A stretch of DNA of 64,000 nt. It comes from Apostichopus japonicus (Eukaryota; Echinodermata; Holothuroidea; Aspidochirotida; Stichopodidae). Location: NCBI RefSeq assembly GCF_037975245.1, contig NC_092564.1, forward strand, positions 21,245,984 through 21,309,983, written 5' to 3'. A program made the translations under genes and the position numbers. The notes under the pieces are model-generated. The model saw nothing but the letters and a program-made list of their open reading frames with translations. It was not told the origin of the DNA and made no database searches. How positions within the stretch are numbered: position 1 is the first letter of the stretch; the number at the start of each line of letters is the position of its first letter. Positions 50,901 to 55,183 of the stretch are shown here, piece after piece.

Positions 50901-53900
50901 TTCATAAATGGGTGTACTAGAGCCTTGTATACATGACATTAGTTGCATTTAGCACGATTCGCCAGTTTCGCGTTAATTTTTCGAAAGTGTTTTGCTGGAT
51001 CTTTCGTAAAATTTGAAAGGTGTACCAACTTACTTTTCGTACACAATTGGTCATTTCTCTACTGATTTTCAGAGTTTTTTTTACGATCTCCAATCGATAC
51101 ATTTCCTTTGATCATTCATGTATTTGAACAACTATTACCAAGTCGAGTATTCGACCAGGTATTGTCTGGTCGGAGAGTTCAACCTGATGGACAGGGATTG
51201 TAATCATTTTGATCGAACATGCATTGACTGGATTATCTGTGCCGCCGCTGTCGGCTCTATATAAAGTACACTTGCGGCACAAGTTGTGCCGCGAATCAGG
51301 AAGTTTTCACAAAAGGATAACAGCGTTCAAGTTTAAGCCATTCATATCGCCGGATACATCGGGGGGGGGACAAAAGTAGGATTACGTTCGCGGTTTATGA
51401 TTCGACTGATCGTAAGTTGTGCTGTTATTTTGCGTAGTAGACAAAATAAACACGGGAATTGATACCTGATTTTTGCCAATAATTTAATTTTCAGTTGATA
51501 TCATAGTTTCGTTTAAACGTTCATAAGGTTTTATTAAACGTTTAAACGATGTTTCGTTCGTTTACACGTTTAAACGTGTAAATGGCACAGCACTAATATC
51601 TTATAACTGTGCCACAATTTCAGATAATAAACAGATGGTTAGGCTAGATTACCCCATTGACTTAGTGTGGTATTAGGCAACCATGTGGTCGAACGCAACA
51701 GCAATAATAAAAGTATTCCATGGATATCTTACAACTGCGTCACAATTTCAGCGAATAAACAGATAGTTAGGCTTAGCTAGATTTCTCATTGAATTAGTGT
51801 GGTGTTTGGCTACCATACGATACCTGTACGTGATGTTAAAACTTTAAGAAAACATTTCACTAACACATTTCTTTTCAACATTTTTACTTCAGTTAAGTTA
51901 AGGTGGGTAATGAAAAGAGAGTCATGAAGACAGTAACATTTCTTGAATTTATTCTCCTTATTTTTTACCCTTTACTGTGAACGAACTAAACTTAGACCGC
52001 TGTTGGTAAAGCTTCAAAAATACGCATATTAGCGATCGCAACACCTCCATCAGAGATTTGGAGATTTGGATATTTTCAATGAAATTTGGGAGGGGGGAAA
52101 AAACGGTTTTTGAGCCAGATTCATATTTGTTGCTAGAAAAAAAACGGTTTGGGGTTTTCACGAAACCGTGCAAGCTTAACTGACTGTCTACTCATATTGT
52201 GTCCCCCAAAAGCGTTGATCAACATGACGTTTTATAGGCCAATTAAAATTATCTAGGAAAAAGGAGGTCTTGAAAATTGATAAAACATTCTTAAAATAGA
52301 AGGGAACATAACATGTCATTGCCCATCATTCATTCCTTAAAATGACTTTGATTATTTTACGAATATATAAACTTCAAAATCACTGCTCCCTTCACCCAGC
52401 CTTATTCCCACTACTCAAAGGTGGAGTAACTTACTGTAGGTTTATCCATTGGACGTCCAACAAGTAGACAAGAATCAGATGATGTGCTGTATTCACTAAT
52501 AAGTACTCTCTTTGGTAGTCTATTGGAAGTAGTGGAATCCATCCAGTAAATATCATTAACACAAGCATATGGTGACTACTACCAAAAGTTCATTGTATTT
52601 GTAGCAGAAGACCAGCAATCCAGTTTACTTATAAATGTTTCCCCTTCATTAACAAGTCTCCAACCCTCCTTTCCCTACAGATCCCCATCATGATCATAAT
52701 AAGGCATTTATATAGCGCCATAACTAAAACGATATATTAAATGGCGCTTTACAAGGAAAAAATTAAACATACAAATAAACAAAAACAGCATCAAGACAGA
52801 AAACAGAAAAAATAGGATTACTTAAAGGCCTTATTAAAAAGAACTGTCTTCAGAGCTTTCTTGAAAGAGAGAAATGTGGATTGTTCTGCAACCGAAGACG
52901 GCAAGTCGTTCCACAGCCTGGCCCCAGTTACAGAAAATACACGGTTGCCAAACTGTTTGGTGTGGGTGGTGGAAACGGTTAAAGTAGTAACAGATATACT
53001 TCTTATACGGTATGACGAAATACGCTTAGTAAACATCTTACACAAATAATCTGGGGCCTGTTTATTAATACATTTATAAATCAAACAAAGAACCTTGAAT
53101 GTAATGCATTGCTCAATGGGGAGCCAATGTAAAGTGAAAAGACAGTCCCTGGCACTGTCATATTTTCTTCTGCACAGAATCAATTTTGCAGCTTGGTTTT
53201 GTATAGATTGTAAGGGAAGCAGGGTAGAGGCAGGTAAACCGATCAGTAAAGCATCCCCATGACACCCTTCTACCAATTAGACAAAAATTACAATAATGTG
53301 CTGAAAATGACATATTCTAACCTTCTTGTGACATCAACTTGAACAGAGTGGTCGATGACTAAATCTGAAGGACAAGCTGGATTGATCTTCTCTGGGTCCC
53401 CTCCCAACCTCTTCACAGCATCCCTCATGGCAGCAAAGTCAACAACAGCAGGTACTCCTCTGATGAAGAGAGATCAGATCTAAAGTAAGGAACAACTCAA
53501 TAAATATGTATGTTTCACTTAGGTATGCTTTCAATTTAGCTGCAAGATTAATGGAAATGCATGTTTCACAATCCAACATAACCTTTAATTACTCAGGGTT
53601 AGGAGTGAAATAAAGAAAATTAACGAATGAAAAGATATGAATTGTGAGAACTCCTTTCAATATTTACGCCTGCATCATGAACGTATACAGTAGCTATAAC
53701 TATGAGAGCATAGCACTTGCTATGGACTATCAGAGTAAGCTGCTTGATGACAACAATTACATGTGCATTGACAAACTACGTTTGCCTAAATCAACATGGA
53801 AATCTAGCCTAACCATCGGTTTGCACAAAAAAAATTCACACTTTGCGTATCCTTGTTTACAACTTTCAATTAGCTGGAAATCGGCAGTTGTTTAGAAGGT

Positions 53901-55169
53901 ATGTGCTATGTCTTGAAGAGGGATGTAGTATTTTACATACAACGTTGCTTGGTGATGGATTGTAGGTTTTAACTTTGAGTACTTTTCACAGGTATAATAG
54001 TTTCGTTTTTGGTGGTGAGTGATTTTATCCACACACACAAAACTACATGATTAAATTTGGCAAATTTGGAAAGCAAACCTTTGTTTTCTATTTCAGTTGA
54101 TGGGTACTGGATTTCGTTGTTTATTCGATGGCTTGATATTAATCACGATTAATCAAGAAACAATTGAAAATTTTGCAATTAAACGTTTAATGAATTTGCT
54201 ACACATTCATATGCTGCATTCATGTTCACAAGGCCTTCAACTGAGTGCTAACAAGTTTGCACACAATTGATATACACTACTGATAAGATGCAGTCAACTA
54301 ACAACAGGCTTACGTGAAGTCTTGGAGAATGACTCTTGAAGGTTTAAATGGAACTTCCACAGCATTGTTCTGATTTTCAGACCAGTTCAGAATTTTTTCC
54401 ACATCATTTTCCTTCACATAGAAGTTATCACAGTTCCGGACTGCCGACTCCAGGAGAACCCTTATTGAAAATGGAAGTCGATCTAAAACAAAGCAACAAA
54501 GTATATTAGAGTAGCTTCTTAAGTATTCCATATACAGTAAATACTGCTTTATTAAAATATCTTTTGGCTTTACCCACAAATCGAATGAGCAAATACATGA
54601 CTGCTACTATATCATTGTCCAGTTTAAAACCAACTGCTTACTGGGAGTGGAAGTACCTGCTATGAAAATGGTTAGGTTAAGGCAATGAACATGTTGATCT
54701 TGTACATCTTAGACTTTCCTTTAAGAAGTATCTCATACTTAGCAGCCAGCCTCTATGTGGTAAACCTTCAACATTTATTAGTTCTCTTTAAATGACTTTC
54801 CTAGAAAGTTTTTCTTAATGCAGTGTAGGAGATAATCACTTGAACAACAAATGATCAAATTGTGAGGTCAGAGAATGAAGACACTACAGTCTTCTTTCAC
54901 AGAATTGGGTCACTACTTAATCCTAATGTGTACTGTATACTAACCATATCTGGGATCTTGAAGGTCCGTCAGGTTAAAGTACTCGAAATCCTCCTCCCCA
55001 ACTCTAAGAGTTTTCTTGCAGTGGTCAAACTTTGTGCTACCTGTTCGATATATACAACAGTAAAAAAGGATTAAGGTGAACTGCAGTTGGCTGTTTATAA
55101 ACATTTACAATAGCATACCTAGTCTGCAATGAGGTCATAAATGTTACCAAATGGCTGTGACTCAAACAT
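5846..55169 (-). CDS. ACO1: Cytosolic aconitase / iron regulatory protein 1, complete, 17 coding exons
   Basis: The exons in transcript order are 55169-55148, 55040-54945, 54482-54314, 53459-53322, 19847-19778, 19514-19331, 18844-18705, 15109-14938, 12089-11989, 11836-11560, 10978-10843, 10446-10205, 9738-9614, 9411-9307, 8649-8236, 6415-6230 and 5962-5846. All introns are GT-AG and all phases agree, giving 897 residues. The family isomerises citrate to isocitrate with a [4Fe-4S] cluster; when the cluster is lost it binds iron-responsive elements in mRNA. Cluster ligands are Cys444, Cys510 and Cys513 (human 437, 503, 506). Active-site residues include Asp132-His133, Asp212, His214, Arg543, Arg548, Ser785 and Arg787. 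RNA-contact positions Arg276, Ser378 and Lys386 are also kept. There is no mitochondrial targeting peptide and no IRP2-type cysteine-rich insertion. The start is supported by an in-frame TAG directly upstream of the ATG. Whether this protein really binds RNA is inference. Confidence 0.96.
6230..6415 (-). CDS. ACO1: ACO1 coding exon 16 (residues 798-859)
   Basis: Begins [20 protein letters not shown] and ends at a GTGAGA donor after TVTVK. Both boundaries are phase 0. This is the swivelling domain 4 of the aconitase fold. [11 protein letters not shown] is diagnostic of cytosolic aconitase/IRP proteins. Confidence 0.97.
6952..8062 (+). mobile_element. T-family hairpin-capped element T1
   Basis: It lies in the intron between coding exons 15 and 16. 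The left end ACCAGGAAGCCAGTAAGCTT forms a short hairpin and is followed by the subterminal motif TGATTCCTTGCC. The interior is a tandem array of roughly 300-bp units (AAGCCCYGCCCCCTAATAAA, TTTGACCCTGTGACCTCATT). The right end is a CA-rich microsatellite and then the hairpin GATTCCTTG/CAAGGAATC. The terminal motif at the left is the inverse of the right hairpin arm. No coding capacity. I read it as a non-autonomous rolling-circle-type (HINE-like) element; that class is inference. Confidence 0.65.
7911..8147. repeat. 237-bp duplication shared with 16590-16826
   Basis: The offset to 16590-16826 is constant at 8679, with only a few mismatches. The match covers the right end of T1 and continues about 85 bp past its terminal hairpin into non-repeat intron sequence (AAAGGATCCCCAATGATGC and beyond). 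The copied flank ends 89 bp short of coding exon 15. Flank sharing beyond the element end points to read-through or local duplication. Confidence 0.8.
8236..8649 (-). CDS. ACO1: ACO1 coding exon 15 (residues 660-797)
   Basis: The largest coding exon at 414 bp, phase 0 at both ends. It carries [24 protein letters not shown] (Arg719 and Arg720) and the catalytic loop [11 protein letters not shown] with Ser785 and Arg787. The donor GTAAAT follows PWMQ. This is the start and core of domain 4. Confidence 0.97.
9307..9411 (-). CDS. ACO1: ACO1 coding exon 14 (residues 625-659)
   Basis: Encodes [20 protein letters not shown] through [13 protein letters not shown]. The acceptor is GTGCTACAG and the donor GTAAGT. 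It corresponds to the linker before domain 4 in IRP1. Both ends are phase 0. Confidence 0.96.
9614..9738 (-). CDS. ACO1: ACO1 coding exon 13 (residues 583-624)
   Basis: Starts by completing Gly583 from exon 12 and encodes [20 protein letters not shown] and then [18 protein letters not shown]. The donor is GTAAGT and the acceptor [18 protein letters not shown] is a strong aconitase family signature. Confidence 0.95.
10205..10446 (-). CDS. ACO1: ACO1 coding exon 12 (residues 502-583), two Fe-S cysteines
   Basis: Encodes [15 protein letters not shown] with cluster ligands Cys510 and Cys513, then [20 protein letters not shown] with Arg543 and Arg548, and [16 protein letters not shown]. The acceptor is ATGGTAG and the donor GTAAGT. 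It belongs to domain 3, next to the cluster. Confidence 0.97.
10843..10978 (-). CDS. ACO1: ACO1 coding exon 11 (residues 457-502)
   Basis: Encodes [36 protein letters not shown] and IPYLEKL. The donor GTGAGC splits Gly502 after two bases and the acceptor TTGTTTGTAG splits Gly457 after one base. The KTSLSPGS loop is a conserved aconitase motif. Confidence 0.96.
11560..11836 (-). CDS. ACO1: ACO1 coding exon 10 (residues 365-457), first Fe-S cysteine
   Basis: Encodes [20 protein letters not shown], in which Ser378 and downstream Lys386 match human RNA-contact positions 371 and 379. It ends with [20 protein letters not shown], which holds cluster ligand Cys444. The donor is GTATGT and the acceptor CATTTCAG. 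Confidence 0.97.
11989..12089 (-). CDS. ACO1: ACO1 coding exon 9 (residues 331-364)
   Basis: Encodes [20 protein letters not shown] and [13 protein letters not shown]. The donor is GTTGGT after GAG. The stronger-looking GTAAAA four bases downstream is excluded because it breaks the phase with exon 10 and spoils the alignment. The acceptor is TTGTGTTAG. Confidence 0.93.
12154..13754 (+). mobile_element. T-family hairpin-capped element T2
   Basis: It lies in the intron between coding exons 8 and 9. The left end CCAGAAGCCAGCAGGCTTAG forms an AAGCC/GGCTT hairpin and is followed by TGATTCCTTGCC. The right end is ACACACACATACATCACC, then a GATTCCTT...AAGGAATC hairpin ending near 13754. The interior has degenerate units rich in TGACCTCAAATGACCTTTGA, spaced around 120 bp. 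No ORF. Confidence 0.6.
14148..14303. mobile_element. Hairpin MITE (near-perfect inverted repeat)
   Basis: Two arms of about 75 bp pair around a centre near 14225. The left arm begins ATAATGAATGGTT and contains GTGCAATAGTGCAAATATTT; the right arm ends with their complements. The loop region holds CTCGGCTGCGCCTCG. A similar but weaker motif occurs near 21180-21245. It sits 635 bp from coding exon 8 inside the intron. Confidence 0.7.
14938..15109 (-). CDS. ACO1: ACO1 coding exon 8 (residues 274-331)
   Basis: Encodes [20 protein letters not shown], with Arg276 matching human RNA-contact Arg269. [16 protein letters not shown] and [15 protein letters not shown] follow. The donor GTGGGT splits Gly331 and the acceptor is TTTTGATCAG. 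Confidence 0.97.
15917..17556 (+). mobile_element. T-family element T3, composite
   Basis: The left end ACCAGAAAGCCAGTGGGCTT has an AAGCC/GGCTT hairpin. The interior has tandem units as in T1. A complete T-type right end occurs at about 16710-16736 and is followed by 85 bp of sequence copied from the T1 flank. Then a second array runs on to a final right-end hairpin (ATTCC...GGAAT) near 17556. It therefore contains two right ends and one left end. Confidence 0.6.
16590..16826. repeat. 237-bp duplication shared with 7911-8147
   Basis: Partner of the T1 end plus intron flank. The copy stops within AAGAAAG, after which T-array sequence resumes. No net insertion or deletion between copies, suggesting a recent event. 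Confidence 0.8.
18705..18844 (-). CDS. ACO1: ACO1 coding exon 7 (residues 227-273)
   Basis: Encodes [20 protein letters not shown], then [20 protein letters not shown] and LTITK. The acceptor is TTTTTTACAG and the donor [19 protein letters not shown] is one of the most conserved aconitase stretches. Confidence 0.97.
19331..19514 (-). CDS. ACO1: ACO1 coding exon 6 (residues 166-227)
   Basis: Encodes [32 protein letters not shown] and [19 protein letters not shown], with Asp212, Ser213 and His214 matching human 205-207. The acceptor is TTTTAACTAG and the donor GTAAGC. Confidence 0.97.
19778..19847 (-). CDS. ACO1: ACO1 coding exon 5 (residues 142-165)
   Basis: A short 70-bp exon, recognised from [20 protein letters not shown] followed by LK. 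The acceptor is CCCTCCACAG and the donor GTAACG. The first base completes Ser142, whose other two bases come from exon 4 across the 33.5-kb intron. The phases and the alignment to human RADSLQKNQDLEFERNRERF agree without gaps. Confidence 0.94.
20821..21720. repeat. Degenerate T-family array pieces
   Basis: Two pieces, about 20821-21010 and 21420-21720, carry T-family units (CACCAAAAACAATAGGGGTC, TTTGACCTCTGCTGACCTCA, TAAGCCCTGCCCACTAATAA) and a CA-rich stretch near 21690. Neither has a clear terminal hairpin. The segment between them has the GAATTATTCCATTCAAGCAG motif, reminiscent of the hairpin MITE at 14148. Confidence 0.45.
21969..23483. mobile_element. Putative element bounded by 31-bp inverted repeats with CRE-like cores
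   Basis: The left arm 21969-21999 (GGTGACCATGTGACGTCACT, then GTTTGTATACC) and the right arm 23453-23483 are inverted copies with three or four mismatches. The left arm contains the palindrome GTGACGTCAC and the right arm ATGACGTCAC, both matching the cAMP-response element core TGACGTCA. True outer ends and any TSD are not resolved. The interior has no convincing ORF. Confidence 0.4.
23188..23412. repeat. 112-bp tandem duplication, two near-identical copies
   Basis: Units at 23188-23299 and 23300-23412 both begin CTTCTTAAAATTGTCTTAAA and end TTGTTCGCTATC. One single-base difference is visible near the end. A recent local duplication inside the inverted-repeat element. Confidence 0.9.
23531..23590. 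promoter_or_regulatory. Three tandem GTCACGTGAC palindromes (E-box/CLEAR-type)
   Basis: A 20-bp unit starting ATGTCACGTGACTACCCAAA is repeated at 23531, 23551 and 23571 (the third diverges after GTGACC). Each contains the 10-bp palindrome GTCACGTGAC, at 23533-23542, 23553-23562 and 23573-23582. That matches the CLEAR consensus bound by TFEB/MITF-type bHLH-Zip factors and the core CACGTG E-box. It lies deep in ACO1 intron 4. The sequence is certain; function is not shown. Confidence 0.6.
23640..23751 (+). mobile_element. T-family right end (partial)
   Basis: A CA-rich stretch (ACGCACTCACGCACGCGCAC) is followed by CATCGCATGGATTCCTTGAG and the closing hairpin arm GGAATC at 23746-23751. The left end was not found; it appears truncated. 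Confidence 0.55.
24700..24860. repeat. Degenerate ATTGTTCTGATATTGT minisatellite
   Basis: About eight loose copies of an ATTGTTCTRAYATTGT motif, separated by variable spacers of 15-30 bp. No gene. Confidence 0.5.
25620..25840. repeat. tRNA-like SINE relics
   Basis: GGGGTTCGACTCCTGG at about 25654 matches the RNA polymerase III B-box consensus GGTTCGANNCC. On the minus strand, at about 25840-25755, AGATCAATTGGTAATGTG followed by GATCAAATCCTGG resembles decayed A and B boxes. Neither folds into a convincing complete tRNA, so SINE remnants are more likely than tRNA genes. Confidence 0.3.
27160..28266. repeat. About 300-bp satellite array in T5
   Basis: The phrase ACAAACTGTCACCA recurs at about 27169, 27466, 27769 and 28070 (spacings 297, 303, 301) and again near 31297 after the T6 insertion. 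Each unit contains CTAAGCCCCGCCCACTCATT, a CATGATGGGTAACCTATGTA segment and TTGGGATTGCTGAGAAAACC. Confidence 0.85.
28267..31191 (+). mobile_element. T-family element T6, 2.9 kb, nested without TSD
   Basis: The left end ACAAGAGCCCAAGGGCACTG forms a GCCC/GGGC hairpin and is followed by GGTTCCTTGC. The right end has CA repeats near 31121-31150 and then GGTTCCTTTTACTAAAGC with closing arm AAGGAACC at 31184-31191. The flanks are GTACCA (28261-28266) and AAAATGAGATCAATCC (31192 on). The uninterrupted satellite unit at 27961 reads GTACCAAAAATGAGATCAAT, so the insertion added no target duplication. The interior is mainly the 400-bp array. Confidence 0.75.
28500..30990. repeat. About 400-bp satellite rich in TGACCT half-sites
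   Basis: GCGGRTCGACAATTGGATTA recurs at 28991, 29391, 29790 and 30743 (spacings 400, 399, 953). Each unit carries TGACCTTTGGTGACC (two AGGTCA half-sites in direct orientation, spacer 4), plus ATCACATGACCGTTAAGTTT and other GGTCA-containing motifs. No ORF of note. Confidence 0.85.
31806..32311 (+). mobile_element. T-family element T7 (right part)
   Basis: Units of about 125 bp with AAATGACCTTTGACCTCCAT and ACCAAGGGCTACCAACATAC lead into ACACACACACATGCC and then ATAGATTCCTTATGCC with closing arm CAAGGAATC ending at 32311. The left end is unclear. Confidence 0.5.
32561..33594. mobile_element. hAT-like element H2, 1034 bp (GGTACC-type ends)
   Basis: The left end TAGTGTTTGCACGGGGGACC and the right end, reverse-complemented TAGTGTTTAAACAGGTCC, both fit YARNG. 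A perfect 8-bp TSD, ATAATAAT, lies at 32553-32560 and 33595-33602. Subterminal sequence is rich in GGGTAC/GTACCC. It contains the core found in H3, H7 and H8, with the 128-bp repeat at 32676-33000. No transposase. Confidence 0.85.
32676..33000. repeat. 128-bp tandem repeat, 2.6 copies
   Basis: GATGGTTAGG or GATGTTTAGG starts units at 32676, 32804 and 32932, exactly 128 bp apart. Each unit includes CCATTGACTTAGTGTGGTGT and CCATGGATATCTTATAACTG. The same unit occurs inside H3 (inverted), H4, H7 and H8. Confidence 0.9.
33782..35628. repeat. Dispersed repeat copy B (paralogue of 1-1213)
   Basis: Matches copy A throughout, apart from a 925-bp hAT-like insertion at 34195-35119. At 35240-35275 it shows the intact, single target GCTATTACTCCATTTCACTG that is split by the LINE in copy A. 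Confidence 0.75.
34195..35119. mobile_element. hAT-like element H1, 925 bp (ATCGAT/GTCGAC-type ends)
   Basis: A perfect 14-bp terminal inverted repeat, TAGTGCTGATAGTC, is present. The TSDs GCATGTAC (34187-34194) and GCATATAC (35120-35127) match at 7 of 8. Subterminal motifs are AATCGATTAATCG and AGTCGACT. Copy A of the surrounding repeat lacks the element. No ORF. Confidence 0.85.
36190..36990. repeat. TGACCT array, about 110-bp units
   Basis: Six or seven units carry CCAAATGACCTTTGACCTCC, CTACATACTAAATATGAGAT and AAGCTTCCCTTCTTGAGATA. TGACCTTTGACCT is a direct repeat of AGGTCA half-sites with spacer 1. The CA-tail and hairpin seen in T elements are degenerate here. Confidence 0.6.
38128..40332. 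mobile_element. PIF/Harbinger-like element G1, 2205 bp
   Basis: The terminal inverted repeat of about 41 bp begins GGGAAGGCTCGCAAATTTAA and continues CCGGCGATGATCGAAGGCCCA in two blocks. A 3-bp TSD, TTA, flanks it at 38125-38127 and 40333-40335; the uninterrupted site in related copies reads GCAGTTATAAGATATCC. TSD length and the GGG start fit PIF/Harbinger. No transposase ORF. Confidence 0.8.
38505..39249. repeat. 362-bp tandem duplication inside G1
   Basis: Copies at 38505-38866 and 38888-39249 (offset 383) both begin CGAACAGTAAGTTGGTACAC and end AATATTGAGCAT, with only a few differences. A more diverged inverted copy lies at about 50690-51060 inside H5. Confidence 0.9.
42290..43175. mobile_element. 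PIF/Harbinger-like element G2, 886 bp
   Basis: The left end GGGAAGCCTTGTAAATCTAA and the right end, reverse-complemented GGGAAGCCTCGCAAATCTAA, then CTGCC. Flanks are TAA (42287-42289) and TCA (43176-43178), so the 3-bp TSD is imperfect. Ends are related to those of G1. No transposase ORF. Confidence 0.65.
44586..46093. mobile_element. hAT-like element H8, 1508 bp
   Basis: The left end TATGCCTGAGTTGGGTATCC and the right end, reverse-complemented TAGGCCTGAGTTGGGTAGC. The TSDs TCTACTAC (44578-44585) and TTTACTAC (46094-46101) match at 7 of 8. Subterminal GGTACCTG/CCGGTACC motifs occur. The interior at 45060-45700 shares the H2 core, including the 128-bp units. Confidence 0.8.
47429..49116. mobile_element. 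hAT-like element H7, 1688 bp (CCGATTAT-type ends)
   Basis: The left end TAGTGTTCAACCGATTACGC and the right end, reverse-complemented TAGTGTTCAAACGATTAACC. A perfect 8-bp TSD, CCCAGAAC, lies at 47421-47428 and 49117-49124. Subterminal arrays of ACCGATTAC/CCGATTAT occur on both sides. The interior at 48180-48440 shares the H2 core. Confidence 0.88.
49753..51830. mobile_element. hAT-like element H4, partial H2-type copy split by H5
   Basis: The left part has TGTTTGCATGGGGTATCC and GGTACCCACC, then the H2 core with 128-bp units. After H5 the core resumes at 51604 and fades near 51830. The right terminus was not found, so it is truncated or eroded. Confidence 0.5.
49955..51595. mobile_element. 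hAT-like element H5, 1641 bp (TTTAAACG-type ends)
   Basis: The left end TAGGGCTGTGAG and the right end, reverse-complemented TAGTGCTGTGCC. A perfect 8-bp TSD, ATATCTTA, lies at 49947-49954 and 51596-51603, exactly at a conserved site of the H4 core. Subterminal arrays of GTTTAAACG occur on both sides. The interior at 50220-51060 is an inverted, diverged copy of G1 interior sequence. Confidence 0.85.
52689..53252 (-). mobile_element. 5'-truncated CR1/L2-like LINE
   Basis: The minus strand encodes about 144 residues of a LINE C-terminus: [20 protein letters not shown], then [20 protein letters not shown], and [15 protein letters not shown], to a stop near 52818. The 3' UTR has the L2/CR1-style ATGGCGCTATATAAATGCC and a short ATTATGATCATGA tail. 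ATCCCCAT at 52681-52688 and 53253-53260 is a likely TSD. Insertion lies 69 bp inside intron 4, next to coding exon 4, in the same orientation as the gene. No catalytic RT residues remain. Confidence 0.8.
53322..53459 (-). CDS. ACO1: ACO1 coding exon 4 (residues 96-142)
   Basis: Encodes [40 protein letters not shown] and VDVTR. Asp132 and His133 match human 125 and 126. The donor GTTAGA opens the 33.5-kb intron. The acceptor is CTTCATCAG. Confidence 0.96.
53790..54070 (-). repeat. Inverted fragment of the H2/H8 core in intron 3
   Basis: AAATCTAGCCTAACCATCGG, TTTGCACAAAAAAAATTCAC, AACTTTCAATTAGCTGGAAA and GTATGTGCTATGTCTTGAAG are inverse matches to the left interior of H8 (44900-45100). No termini seen. 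Confidence 0.5.
54314..54482 (-). CDS. ACO1: ACO1 coding exon 3 (residues 40-96)
   Basis: Encodes [40 protein letters not shown] and [15 protein letters not shown]. The acceptor is TTTGTTTTAG and the donor GTAAGC. This is the classical N-terminal domain 1 signature of IRP/cytosolic aconitase. Confidence 0.97.
54945..55040 (-). CDS. ACO1: ACO1 coding exon 2 (residues 8-40)
   Basis: Encodes [20 protein letters not shown] and [11 protein letters not shown]. The donor is GTTAGT and the acceptor ATCGAACAG. It is less conserved than the rest, as in other species, but FEYFNL and DPRY align with the human FFNLNKLEDSRY segment. Confidence 0.9.
55148..55169 (-). CDS. ACO1: ACO1 coding exon 1 with start codon (residues 1-8)
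   Basis: The ATG at 55169-55167 opens MFESQPFG. An in-frame TAG lies immediately upstream. The donor GTAACA after G gives the phase needed by exon 2. The exon probably begins at 55183, after the acceptor CCATTTTCCAG, which leaves 14 nt of 5' UTR here and implies at least one untranslated exon further upstream that I could not locate. A second GTATGC donor near 55118 was rejected. Confidence 0.8.
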
Positions 55170-55183
55170 CTACCAGTGGTAAC

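Larger units (their letters stand above)
46959..52178. mobile_element. hAT-like element H6, 5.2 kb shell with nested elements (ACCGGT-type ends)
   Basis: The left end TAGGCTTGCACGGTAAACCG and the right end, reverse-complemented TAAGCTTGCACGGTTTCG. Flanks TATGACTG and ACTGACTG match at 6 of 8. Subterminal motifs are AAACCGGTGTTAGTACCG and AAAACCGGTTTTT. It encloses H7, H4 and H5. The end match is clear; the TSD is weak. Confidence 0.6.
19848..53321 (-). other. ACO1 intron 4, 33.5 kb, TE-filled
   Basis: The donor AAG/GTTAGA lies at 53321 and the acceptor CTCCACAG next to 19847. It separates two short, well-conserved exons. The other introns of this gene run from 107 bp to 3.6 kb, so this one is almost ten times the next largest. 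Most recognisable content is TE-derived and listed separately. Stretches with nothing I can name include 19848-20820, 22000-23180, 23760-24690, 35629-36189, 40659-42289, 43176-44585, 46094-46958 and 52187-52688. Confidence 0.9.

Noticed and set aside
52818-53276. Independent host gene on the minus strand
   Set aside because: The peptide is a LINE C-terminus. Its first few residues come from host flank outside the TSD.
55110-55147. Alternative GTATGC donor for coding exon 1
   Set aside because: It would place an in-frame TAG at the exon end and give the wrong phase for exon 2. The GTAACA donor at 55147 satisfies both.
5846-55183. Mitochondrial aconitase (ACO2) or IRP2 identity
   Set aside because: The exon peptides follow cytosolic aconitase/IRP1 over the whole length. 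The N-terminus lacks a targeting peptide, and the IRP2-specific insertion near residues 137-209 is absent.
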